A DNA stretch of 64,000 bases from DASUPK01 sp963736685 (GTDB lineage: Bacteria > Actinomycetota > Thermoleophilia > Solirubrobacterales > 70-9). Position 1 is the stretch's first letter. Each line of letters opens with the position of its first letter. The position numbers were made by a program, and so were the translations under genes. The stretch covers positions 1 to 64,000 of the forward strand of contig CAVTPZ010000019.1 in the NCBI GenBank assembly GCA_963736685.1, given 5' to 3'. Shown in pieces: positions 9,136 through 16,688 of this stretch. The notes under the pieces were generated by a model. That model was not told the DNA's origin and did not search any database. It was given only the letters and a program-made list of their open reading frames with translations.

Positions 9136-9766
9136 GGGCGTCAGGGTACGGATCGCGCTCGGCGCGACCCTCGCCGTCCTGGCGCCCGCCATATCAGCTT
9201 CGACGGCCCAGGCGGGCTGTGGCGGGGTCGAGATCGCGACCCCGAAGCACAAGGTCGCCCCGCGCCCGCCGCTCGCGATCGGCGACTCCTCGATGCTTCT
9301 CGCCCTGCCGGCGCTGTCCCGGGTGGGCTACAAGGCGAACGCTCGCGGCTGCCGCCAGTTCACCGAGGGACTTCGCATTCTGCGTGACGCGAGACGTCAT
9401 CACCGGCTTCCGCATCTGGTCGTGATGGCGCTTGGCGCAGACGCCTCAGTGACGGGCGGCCAGATCGACCAGGCGAAGAAGATCCTCGGGCCGAAGCGCA
9501 AGCTCGGCCTGGTCACGCCGCGCGAGCTGGGGGGCGGCGAGTCGAACGACGCGGACGTGATCCGCAATGCGGGGCAGCGAGACCCCGAGCGGGTCAAGGT
9601 CCTCGACTGGGTCCACTACAGCGCCGGGCACTCGAGCTGGTTCCAGCCCGACGGCCTGCACCTCACCTTCAGCGGAGCAAAGGCGTTCGCGCGGCTCCTG
9701 AAGAAGTTGATTCCCGTGGCCTCGCCGCCCGGCGCCGGCAAGGGTCAGGGCAAGGGCGGGAAGTGA
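9068..9766 (+). CDS. Secreted SGNH-fold hydrolase-like protein
   Basis: A signal segment (ALGATLAVLAPAISASTAQAG) precedes an SGNH domain with LAIGDSSMLLALPAL (serine) and PDGLHLTFSG (Asp/His); the end is rich in Gly/Lys. It is paralogous to the neighbours at 4863 and 9745 but lacks the YDADTGHPPAPDTD segment they share. The start is uncertain: ATG 9068 (or 9038) lies inside the divergent MBOAT gene and gives a long n-region; no ATG, GTG or TTG occurs nearer the signal peptide. It converges with the 9745-10425 gene, and the two coding ends overlap by 22 bases. Confidence 0.65.
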   Translation: MSAHERARTIAKKIANSTVGKSTGVRVRIALGATLAVLAPAISASTAQAGCGGVEIATPKHKVAPRPPLAIGDSSMLLALPALSRVGYKANARGCRQFTEGLRILRDARRHHRLPHLVVMALGADASVTGGQIDQAKKILGPKRKLGLVTPRELGGGESNDADVIRNAGQRDPERVKVLDWVHYSAGHSSWFQPDGLHLTFSGAKAFARLLKKLIPVASPPGAGKGQGKGGK

Positions 9767-10425
9767 CCGTTCTTGGCCAGCGGCAGCGCCTCAGCGAGAA
9801 AGTTCGCGTAGGCGTCAGCGCCGGTGTAGTTCGGATGGAAGAGGTCGGGTAGGAACCAGGCGCCGGGAGTCGGCTCCGCAGCGTGGTGGTCGAGGCTGTA
9901 CTTCACCCAGTCGAGCACGAAGATCCGGTGCGGATACCGCTTGGCCGCCTTGAAGATGACGTCGGTGTCCGGTGCCGGCGGATGACCGGTATCAGCGTCG
10001 TAGGCGGTGAGCAGGCCCAAGACTCGGCCTTTGCCGAGCACACCCAGCGCCTCGGAGATCAGTCCTGGATTGACCCCGCCGTTGCCATATGCGTTGATCA
10101 TCACCAGATGCGGCAGATGGCCCTTCGCCTTCAGCTTCCGGGCGATGTTGACCGCCTCCTTGAATCCGCGACAGCCCCTGGCATTGACCGAGAAGCCGAC
10201 CGCGTCCAGGTTGGGAATCGGCAGGATCATCGTCGAGTCACCGATCGCGACGGGCGCCTGTCCCTTCGGGTTCGGATTGAAGGCCGCCTTGCCGCGATGA
10301 ACCGTCTTGCAGTCGAAGGCGGGCTCGCCCGCCGCCCTTCCGGCCGGTGCTGACGCAAGCAGCGCAAGGAGCAGCGCAGCGAGCAGCACCATCACCCCGG
10401 TAGCGGCGCCCTGCGACCTGGCCAT
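9745..10425 (-). CDS. Secreted SGNH-fold hydrolase-like protein
   Basis: 226 residues: signal peptide (VLLAALLLALLASAPAGRAAG), VAIGDSTMILPIPNL serine block, conserved NAYGNGGVN and YDADTGHPPAPDTD segments, and PDLFHPN catalytic block. It is very close to the membrane-anchored paralog at 4863-5663 but ends without a membrane helix, so it is probably secreted. ATG 10425 has TAGACT six bases upstream (10432-10437), overlapping the stop codon of the flavoprotein gene behind it. Confidence 0.75.
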   Translation of the reverse strand: MARSQGAATGVMVLLAALLLALLASAPAGRAAGEPAFDCKTVHRGKAAFNPNPKGQAPVAIGDSTMILPIPNLDAVGFSVNARGCRGFKEAVNIARKLKAKGHLPHLVMINAYGNGGVNPGLISEALGVLGKGRVLGLLTAYDADTGHPPAPDTDVIFKAAKRYPHRIFVLDWVKYSLDHHAAEPTPGAWFLPDLFHPNYTGADAYANFLAEALPLAKNGHFPPLP

Positions 10426-10437
10426 GCTCAGAGTCTA
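10426..10437 (-). promoter_or_regulatory. Leaderless -10 element of the SGNH gene
   Basis: TAGACT at 10437-10432 (minus strand), then six bases, then ATG 10425. The hexamer overlaps the TAG stop of the preceding flavoprotein gene, so the promoter is embedded in that gene's end. Confidence 0.5.
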
Positions 10438-12111
10438 GGCAGGGACCTGACGGCGCGTGCGGCCGCGAAACCTGCGGAAGCGGCGGTCGCGAATGATGCG
10501 CTTGGCGGCGTTGTGACCCGCGGCGGCCATCACTCCTCCGCCCGGATGTGTGCCGGCGCCGCAGAGATAGAGGCCGTGAACGGGCGTGGCGTACTGGGCC
10601 AGATCCGGCGAGGGGCGCATGAACGCCATCTGGTCGAGACCCTGTTCCCCCTGGAAGATGTTGCCGCCCTGGAGGCCGAAGATTCGCTCGATGTCGGGCG
10701 GCGCGAGCACCTCCCGCTCGAGGATGGCGTCGGGCACGTTCGGCGCATACCGGGCCAGGTGCTCGACGCAGGCATCCGCGTAACGGTCCCTGGCGTCCCC
10801 GTCCCACGCCTCCTCTTCCGGGGGGCCGTACTGGGTGAACATCGTCATCACCCAGCGGTCGTCGTCGGTCAGGCCGGCGTCGATCGCCGACGGAAGCTCG
10901 GCCTCCACATACGGATTGGCCGCCGGCCTGCCCTCGAGGCAGTCCTGCCAGGCTCGCTCGAGATAGTCGATCGAGGGACACAGGTTGACGCCCGTCCGCT
11001 CCAGCATCCGCTGCTGATCGGGGTCGGTGCCCTCGTAGCGCGGCGGCTCGGAGAGGACCATGTTGATCTTCACGGACCCGCCGCGGGTGCGGTAGCGCTT
11101 CATGTCCCTGGCGACCTCGTCCGGGAATTGCTCGGCGCCGGCGAGGTCGAGGATCGTCGTCTTGGGGTGGGCCCCGGAGGCGACGATCGGGGCGCGGATC
11201 TCCTCGCCGTCGGCGAGGGTCACACCGACGACCTCTCCGTTGACGATGTCGATCGAGGCGACCTCCGCCGATGTCCGGACGGTTGCGCCGGCGGCCTCCG
11301 CGGAACGGGCGATCGCCTGGCTGATCGCCCCCATGCCGCCGATCACCTGGCCCCAGACTCCCGGCATCCCATCGAGCTCGCCGAGGGCGTGATGCAGCAG
11401 GTTGTAGGCGGTCCCCGGGGTCCGCGGGCCGGCCCAGACGCCGACCACTCCGGTCGATGCGATCGAGCCCTTGAGCCCATCGTGCTCGAACCAGTCGTCG
11501 AGCAGGTCGCCGACGGACATCATGAAGATGCGAACGAGGTCGTGGACGTCGCGCTTGGAGAGCCCGGCGGCGCGAGCGCCCTCGCGGAGCAGTCCCGCGA
11601 TGTCGAGGGGGTTCTTCGATCCGAGGCTCGGGGGCTCCCTGAGGAGCGTCGGGCGCAGGAACGCGGCGGTCCGCTCCAGCAGATCCTCGAAGTCGGCGTA
11701 TACCTCGCCGTCCCGCACCGAGTGGCGGGCCACCGAGGCCGCGGTCCGCTCGGGCTCGTTGAAGAAGAAGATCGGGCCGTCGGGGGTCATCGCGGCGTAG
11801 GCGGGATCGAGCGGAACCGCGCGATAGCCGAAGTCGTGCAGCCGAAGGTCGCGAACCACGGTCGGCTGCAGCATCGACACGACGTAGGAGGCACGCGAGA
11901 CGCGCGCTCCGGGCCAGAGCTCCTCGGTGACGCAGGCGCCGCCGAGGACCTCTCGCCGCTCGAGAACGACGACCCGCAGGCCGGCGCGCGCCAGATAGGC
12001 GCCGGTGGTCAGCCCGTTGTGGCCGCCGCCGACGACGATCGCGTCATAGGAGGGACGAGGGGCGCCCGGAGGGGACGACGTCGGGGTCGGTGTCCTGGTC
12101 GCAGCCTCGAT
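10435..12111 (-). CDS. PYROXD2/phytoene-desaturase-like NAD(P)/FAD-dependent oxidoreductase with an apparent ATC start
   Basis: 558 residues. The dinucleotide motif AIVVGGGHNGLTTGAYLARAG and LERREVLGGAC lie upstream of the first conventional start (GTG 11880), so the gene must begin earlier. The frame is open only back to a TAG at 12121-12123 and holds no ATG, GTG or TTG. ATC at 12111-12109 lies six bases after TAGGTT and fits the leaderless pattern used elsewhere in the window. The C-terminus GLYLCGAGTHPGGGVMAAAGHNAA is the FAD-binding end typical of the family. It is similar throughout to the protein at 16685-18295. The enzyme probably oxidises a C-N or C-C bond of a small molecule; substrate unknown. 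Confidence 0.82.
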   Translation of the reverse strand: MEAATRTPTPTSSPPGAPRPSYDAIVVGGGHNGLTTGAYLARAGLRVVVLERREVLGGACVTEELWPGARVSRASYVVSMLQPTVVRDLRLHDFGYRAVPLDPAYAAMTPDGPIFFFNEPERTAASVARHSVRDGEVYADFEDLLERTAAFLRPTLLREPPSLGSKNPLDIAGLLREGARAAGLSKRDVHDLVRIFMMSVGDLLDDWFEHDGLKGSIASTGVVGVWAGPRTPGTAYNLLHHALGELDGMPGVWGQVIGGMGAISQAIARSAEAAGATVRTSAEVASIDIVNGEVVGVTLADGEEIRAPIVASGAHPKTTILDLAGAEQFPDEVARDMKRYRTRGGSVKINMVLSEPPRYEGTDPDQQRMLERTGVNLCPSIDYLERAWQDCLEGRPAANPYVEAELPSAIDAGLTDDDRWVMTMFTQYGPPEEEAWDGDARDRYADACVEHLARYAPNVPDAILEREVLAPPDIERIFGLQGGNIFQGEQGLDQMAFMRPSPDLAQYATPVHGLYLCGAGTHPGGGVMAAAGHNAAKRIIRDRRFRRFRGRTRRQVPA

Positions 12112-12117
12112 GCCGGG

Positions 12118-12148
12118 AACCTAGCAGGTCATTGACCTTGTAGTCAAG
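12118..12148 (-). promoter_or_regulatory. Leaderless promoter with palindromic operator for the PYROXD2-like gene
   Basis: On the minus strand TTGACT (12147-12142), an 18-base spacer and TAGGTT (12123-12118) form a good sigma-70 promoter, with the presumed start codon six bases further on. The 18-bp operator attgaccTTGTagtcaag (12131-12148, plus strand) covers the -35 and matches the operator at 15477-15494 at 16 of 18 positions. Confidence 0.6.
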
Positions 12149-12157
12149 TTCACAAGC

Positions 12158-14251
12158 TCAGGCGCGAACGAGGGCATCGACCGCCACGCAGCCCTCTGCT
12201 CGGATCAGGACGGGGTTGAGCTCGATCAACTCGAGGCGCAGGTCCATGAGGACCTCGCCCACCCGTGCGCCGAACTCCGCCGCCGCGCGAAGCCCCGCAT
12301 CTCCCGCGGACGACGACAGCAGCCTCGCTCCCCGCAGCGAGAGCAGGGCGGCCTCCACCCGCTCCCGGCCTGCCGGGAGGGGTACGACGGCGGCGTCCGA
12401 GAGGGCCTCGGCCCAGACGCCGCCCAGAGCCACGGTCAGTGCCGGCACGACCGCGTCGGCCCGTGCCGAGATCAGCAGCTCCACCCCGGGATCCGCCATG
12501 CGCTCGAGCAGCAGCCGAGATCCATCCGCCGCGGGCAATGCGCTGAGGCGGTGCCGTGCCGCGACAAGCTCTTCGTCGCCCGCGATCCCCAGGACGATCG
12601 CGCCGGCGTCGGTCTTGTGCAGAAGGTGGGGGGCCGAGAGCTTCAGCGCCACGGGCCAGCCGAGCTCGTGGGCAAGCTCGAGGCACCCGTCCTCGTCATC
12701 GAGGTCAAGCTCGGCGCCATCGGGGACGGGCAGGCCCGCGCCGCGAAGCAGCGACTTTCCGGCGGCCTCGCCGAGCCAGCCATTCTCGGATCCGCCGGCC
12801 CTCGTCGCCGCGGCCGCAGCCGCGGCCCCGATCTCCCTGAGGCGGGCCGGGTCCGGGTCGGCCGCGCGAAGCGCCTTGATGCACCGCAGGCCGGTGTCGA
12901 GTCCCGCCACCGCGGGGATTCCGCGTTGGGCGAGTTCGCGGGCCGCATCCGCGTCGAGCAGGTCCGGAAGCGTCGACGCGATCATGGCCGCGGCGTCGGT
13001 TCGCCCCGCCCCGTCGGCCAGCCCCGACCGGACGGCGGTCCACTCCGTCTCGTGCTCCGGCCGCAGGTCCTCGGGGTGGTCGTAGAGAAGGAGGAGCTGA
13101 TCGATCGCCGGGTCGGCTCCCACGGTCTCGACGATCGAGGCGAGCCTCTCGCGGTCGCCCCAGATCAGCGAGGTGTAGTCGAGTGGATTGGCAGCGGTGG
13201 CCGTCTCGGGCAGCAGCTCCTCCAGCCGGGCGATCGTCGGGCCCGCCAGCTCGGGGAGATTCAGGTCGAGCTCCTCGGCGCGGTCGGCGGCCACCCCCGA
13301 GTCGCCGCCAGAGCAGGTGAGCACCGCCAGGCCGCCCCCGCCATCGGCCCGCAGCCGTCCGGCTCGCGGCGCGGCCAACGCGCGCGCCAGTTCCAGGAGC
13401 TCATGGGGATCGGCGGCGAATGCGCCGCCGGCCTCCTCGACGAGGGCCCGAAACACTCGCTGGTCGCCGGCCAGCGCTCCCGTGTGCGCAGCCGCTGCTC
13501 GCGCCCCCGCCTGCGAGGACCCGGTCTTCAGGACGGCGACCCGTACGCCTCGATCGGCGCATTGCGCCAGCGCTTCGGTCAGCCGGGGCCCGTCCCCATC
13601 CTCCTCGAGAAAGAGAGCGATCGAGCGAACTCCCTCGCGCTCGGCCAGGGCGCCGAGCCAATCGGGCGCGTCCAGAACCGCCTGGTTTCCGGTCGAGACG
13701 ATCGTGTGAAAGTCGATGCCGCGCTGCGATCCGATCGCATTGACCGCCAGGTTGCCGCTCTGGGAGATGATCGCGACGGGTCCGGGCAGGAGGTCGGGCA
13801 CCGAGTCGCCCCAGAGTGGCGCTCTCGAGGAGACGGAGATGACGCCGTTGCCATTCGGCCCGCACAGGGGCAGCGACGCCTCCGTCGCGATCTCGACCAG
13901 CTCCCGCTCCAGCGACGCCCCGGCCGCGATCTCCCCGAAGCCGGCACCGAACACCACGGCGCCGCGGCAACCGCGCTCGACCGTCTCGCGCAGCGCGGCC
14001 GGCACCTTGGCAGCGGGGATCGCGAAGACGACTGCATCGACGGGCTCGGGCAGGTCGCCGGCGGAGGGAACGCAGTCCCGCCCGTGCACGTGCGCCCGCG
14101 TCGGGTGCACACCCCAGATCGGGCCCGCGAACTCGGCCCGCAGGAGGTTCCGCATCACCGTGTCCCCGTACGACCCGGGACGCTCCGTTGCGCCGACCAC
14201 CGCCACCGACCGTGGCTCCAGCAGCGGCGCTGGATCCGGCCGAGCGGGCAC
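12158..14251 (-). CDS. Acyl-CoA synthetase, NDP-forming (fused alpha/beta, acetate-CoA ligase-like)
   Basis: 697 residues. An N-terminal CoA-binding domain (SVAVVGATERPGSYG, then VVFAIPAAKVPA) leads into succinyl-CoA-ligase-like domains (CGPNGNGVI) with the phospho-histidine segment AAHTGALAGDQRVF near residue 255. An ATP-grasp domain follows in the C-terminal third (WPVALKLSAPHLLHKTDAGAI). This fused class activates a carboxylic acid to its CoA thioester with ATP giving ADP. GTG 14251 overlaps the TAG stop of the upstream acyl-CoA dehydrogenase, so the two are coupled; acid activation followed by dehydrogenation is a coherent pathway step. Confidence 0.9.
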   Translation of the reverse strand: MPARPDPAPLLEPRSVAVVGATERPGSYGDTVMRNLLRAEFAGPIWGVHPTRAHVHGRDCVPSAGDLPEPVDAVVFAIPAAKVPAALRETVERGCRGAVVFGAGFGEIAAGASLERELVEIATEASLPLCGPNGNGVISVSSRAPLWGDSVPDLLPGPVAIISQSGNLAVNAIGSQRGIDFHTIVSTGNQAVLDAPDWLGALAEREGVRSIALFLEEDGDGPRLTEALAQCADRGVRVAVLKTGSSQAGARAAAAHTGALAGDQRVFRALVEEAGGAFAADPHELLELARALAAPRAGRLRADGGGGLAVLTCSGGDSGVAADRAEELDLNLPELAGPTIARLEELLPETATAANPLDYTSLIWGDRERLASIVETVGADPAIDQLLLLYDHPEDLRPEHETEWTAVRSGLADGAGRTDAAAMIASTLPDLLDADAARELAQRGIPAVAGLDTGLRCIKALRAADPDPARLREIGAAAAAAATRAGGSENGWLGEAAGKSLLRGAGLPVPDGAELDLDDEDGCLELAHELGWPVALKLSAPHLLHKTDAGAIVLGIAGDEELVAARHRLSALPAADGSRLLLERMADPGVELLISARADAVVPALTVALGGVWAEALSDAAVVPLPAGRERVEAALLSLRGARLLSSSAGDAGLRAAAEFGARVGEVLMDLRLELIELNPVLIRAEGCVAVDALVRA

Positions 14252-15456
14252 TAGTGCAGGATGCGCTCGACGCCTCTGCGCTCGAGGCCCCGGGCGATGA
14301 TCAACCGCTGGATCTCGCTCGTCCCCTCCCAGATCCGGTCGACCCTAAGCTCGCGCAGGAAGCGCTCGGCGACGTTCGAGCGCATGTAGCCACGGCCCCC
14401 GAACGCCTGCACACAGCGGTCGGCGCAGCGCCAGGCCGCCTCGCTGACGAACAGCTTCGCCATCGAAGCCTTGTGGTGAGCGAGCTTCGGATCGCCGCCG
14501 GCATCGATCATCCCGGCGACCTGCAGGGTCAGCAGCCGCCCGGCCGCGGCGTCGGCCGCGGAGTCGGCCAGCGGGAATGAGACCCCCTGATGGTCGAAGA
14601 CCCGCTCTCCACCCTGCTCTCTCGCGGTCGTCCACTCGACGGTCTCGTCGAGCAGGCGCCACATGGCGCCGACGCCGCGGGCGGCTATCGCGAGCCGCTC
14701 CTCGCTGAACCAGGATCGCTGCAGGTCCTCTCCGCCGCCGATCTCGCCGATCACGTCGGCCGGACCGACTTCGACGTCGGTGAACCTGATGGTGGGGTGG
14801 CGGTCCGGGTAGCTGTGGGTGAAGTCCGGGTCCGCGACGGTCTCGACCCCAGGGCGGTCGCGGTCGACGACGAACAGCGTCGGCAGCCGCCGGTCGCCAT
14901 CGGTCAGATTCGCCATCACGACGATCACCGTCGCCACGTCTCCGGAGGTGACGAACCACTTCTCGGCATTGATCCGGAAGCCGGAGTCGGTGCGCACGGC
15001 CGTCGCCTCGATCGCGGATGGGTCCGAGCCCGCCTGCCGCTCGGTCACCGCATAGGCGTCCTTCGCCTCACCGCGCAGAGCCGGCCGCAGGTAGCGCTCC
15101 ACCTGGTCCTCGGAGGCGTGCTCCCAGACGTTGTAGGCATTCGGAACGTGCCAGTTGATCGCGTTCGTGCTGCGGCCGTACTGCTCCTCGACGAGGACCC
15201 ACTCGGTCCGCGTCCAGCCCTGGCCTCCGGCATCGGGGGAGTGCAGGCCGCCCGCCAGACCGGCCGCGATCGCCTCGCGCTTGATCACCGCGATCGTCTC
15301 GTCGGGGAGCCTGCCGCCCCTGCGCTCCGCCTCCTCCTCGAGGGGCATGAGCACTTCCTCGACGAACCGGCGGGCCCGCTGCTGTACCTCGCGCGCGCGA
15401 TCGTCGAGCCCGTCGATGGGGGCGGAGAGATCGCCGACTGGGGCCGTGGCCGGCAT
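14251..15456 (-). CDS. Acyl-CoA dehydrogenase
   Basis: 401 residues, normal length. Contains AVTERQAGSDPSAIEATA (FAD/substrate loop), KWFVTSGD, and the C-terminal FAD motif FGGRGYMRSN with catalytic-loop WEGTSEIQRLIIARGL, whose glutamate (EGTS) is the usual base. It introduces an alpha,beta double bond into an acyl-CoA using FAD. ATG 15456 has TAACGT eight bases upstream and a TTGACT -35 inside the shared operator. First gene of the leftward dehydrogenase-synthetase operon. Confidence 0.93.
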   Translation of the reverse strand: MPATAPVGDLSAPIDGLDDRAREVQQRARRFVEEVLMPLEEEAERRGGRLPDETIAVIKREAIAAGLAGGLHSPDAGGQGWTRTEWVLVEEQYGRSTNAINWHVPNAYNVWEHASEDQVERYLRPALRGEAKDAYAVTERQAGSDPSAIEATAVRTDSGFRINAEKWFVTSGDVATVIVVMANLTDGDRRLPTLFVVDRDRPGVETVADPDFTHSYPDRHPTIRFTDVEVGPADVIGEIGGGEDLQRSWFSEERLAIAARGVGAMWRLLDETVEWTTAREQGGERVFDHQGVSFPLADSAADAAAGRLLTLQVAGMIDAGGDPKLAHHKASMAKLFVSEAAWRCADRCVQAFGGRGYMRSNVAERFLRELRVDRIWEGTSEIQRLIIARGLERRGVERILH

Positions 15457-15464
15457 TCTCAGGC

Positions 15465-15506
15465 ACGTTAATGCGACTTGACTACAAAGTCAAGCAGACC
15501 TATGAT
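15465..15506. promoter_or_regulatory. Divergent promoters sharing one palindromic operator (CTTGACT-ACAA-AGTCAAG)
   Basis: The perfect 7-4-7 inverted repeat at 15477-15494 places TTGACT on both strands. Rightward: TTGACT 15478-15483, 17-base spacer, TATGAT 15501-15506, six bases, ATG 15513. Leftward: TTGACT 15493-15488, 17-base spacer, TAACGT 15470-15465, eight bases, ATG 15456. A single bound regulator would occlude both -35 boxes. The TetR gene at 18332 is the obvious candidate regulator (inference). Confidence 0.75.
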
Positions 15507-15512
15507 GCCGCC

Positions 15513-16688
15513 ATGAAGCCCGGCCCGCCGCTCGATCCAGCCCAGGTGGCGGAGACGATGCGGCCCCTCGAGCAGGCGACGATGCTCCCACCGGCGGCGT
15601 TCACCGACCCCGCCGTGCTCGACTGGGAGCTCGAGAACCTCTTCGCGGGGGGCTGGATCTGCCTGGGGCACGTCTCGCAGGTGGACGAGCCCGGCAAGTT
15701 CCTGATGCGGGTGCTCGGCCGCGACAGCGTGGTCGTGATCGGCGGGCAGGATGGCCGCCCGCGCGCCTTTCACAACGTCTGCCGCCACCGCGGCTCGCGA
15801 CTGGTCACGGACGAGTCGGGCAAGGTCAACCGGCGGCTCCGCTGCCCGTACCACGCCTGGTCCTACGACCTGGACGGCGCGCTGGTGGCGGCGCCGCACA
15901 TGCAGGGCGTCGAGGGCTTCGATCCCTCCTGCAGCGGCCTGGCGCCGGTCCGGCTCTCGACCATCGGAGGCCTCCTGATGGTCGACCTGGGCGGCGAGGC
16001 TCCCGATCCGGACGAGCACCTCGGCGACCTGGTCCAGCACCTGGAGCGCTACCGGAATCCCGGCCTGCGCGGCGGCGGCAAGATCGACTACGAGGTCCGC
16101 GCGAACTGGAAGGGCATCGTTGAGAACTACAACGAGTGCCTGCACTGTCCCGGCGTGCACCCGGAGCTCAACGAGCTCAGCAACTACATGAGCGGCGAGG
16201 AGATCGAAGGCGATGGGGCGTGGTGCGGTGGCTCTATGACGTTGACCGGTGAGGGTGCGGCCACGATGGCAAGCGACGGAGGCCACCAGCACCGGCCACC
16301 GATCGACGGGCTGGACGAATCCGATCTGAATTCGATCCTCTACTTCGCGCTCTTCCCCAACGCGCTGGTCTCGTTCCACCCCGACTACGTGATGCTCCAC
16401 ACCCTCTATCCGCGCGCGCCGGATCGCACGGAGGTGACCTGCGAGTTCTTCTTCGAGCCGAGAACCGTTGAGGACCCCGCCTTTGATCCCGGCGACGCGA
16501 TCTCCTTCTGGGACAGGACGAACCGACAGGACTGGCGCGTCTGCGAGCTCGCCCAGATGGGCGCCGGCTCCATGGGATATCAGGCCGGTCGCTACTCGCT
16601 CGAGGAGACGGACACCCACGCCTTCGACCGGATGGTCGCAGGGCGCTATCTGGAGGCACTGCGGGATCGCGAGGAGGTCTCCGCTTGA
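15513..16688 (+). CDS. Rieske-type non-heme iron oxygenase, alpha subunit
   Basis: 391 residues. The Rieske cluster motif is complete (C90-x-H92 and C111-x-x-H114: CRHRGS ... RCPYHAW), and the mononuclear iron site is ENYNECLHCPGVHPEL (H211, H216). This layout fits oxygenases acting on aromatics or on quaternary amines (CntA, GbcA, Stc2 types); which one cannot be decided. ATG 15513 is fixed by the promoter: TATGAT ends six bases upstream, so the transcript is probably leaderless. No ferredoxin or reductase partner is nearby. It is coupled to the following flavoprotein (TTG overlapping TGA). Confidence 0.9.
   Translation: MKPGPPLDPAQVAETMRPLEQATMLPPAAFTDPAVLDWELENLFAGGWICLGHVSQVDEPGKFLMRVLGRDSVVVIGGQDGRPRAFHNVCRHRGSRLVTDESGKVNRRLRCPYHAWSYDLDGALVAAPHMQGVEGFDPSCSGLAPVRLSTIGGLLMVDLGGEAPDPDEHLGDLVQHLERYRNPGLRGGGKIDYEVRANWKGIVENYNECLHCPGVHPELNELSNYMSGEEIEGDGAWCGGSMTLTGEGAATMASDGGHQHRPPIDGLDESDLNSILYFALFPNALVSFHPDYVMLHTLYPRAPDRTEVTCEFFFEPRTVEDPAFDPGDAISFWDRTNRQDWRVCELAQMGAGSMGYQAGRYSLEETDTHAFDRMVAGRYLEALRDREEVSA

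Noticed and set aside
8098..9387. Plus-strand open frame across the MBOAT gene
   Set aside because: Antisense to the MBOAT membrane domain; no hydrophobic or family pattern.
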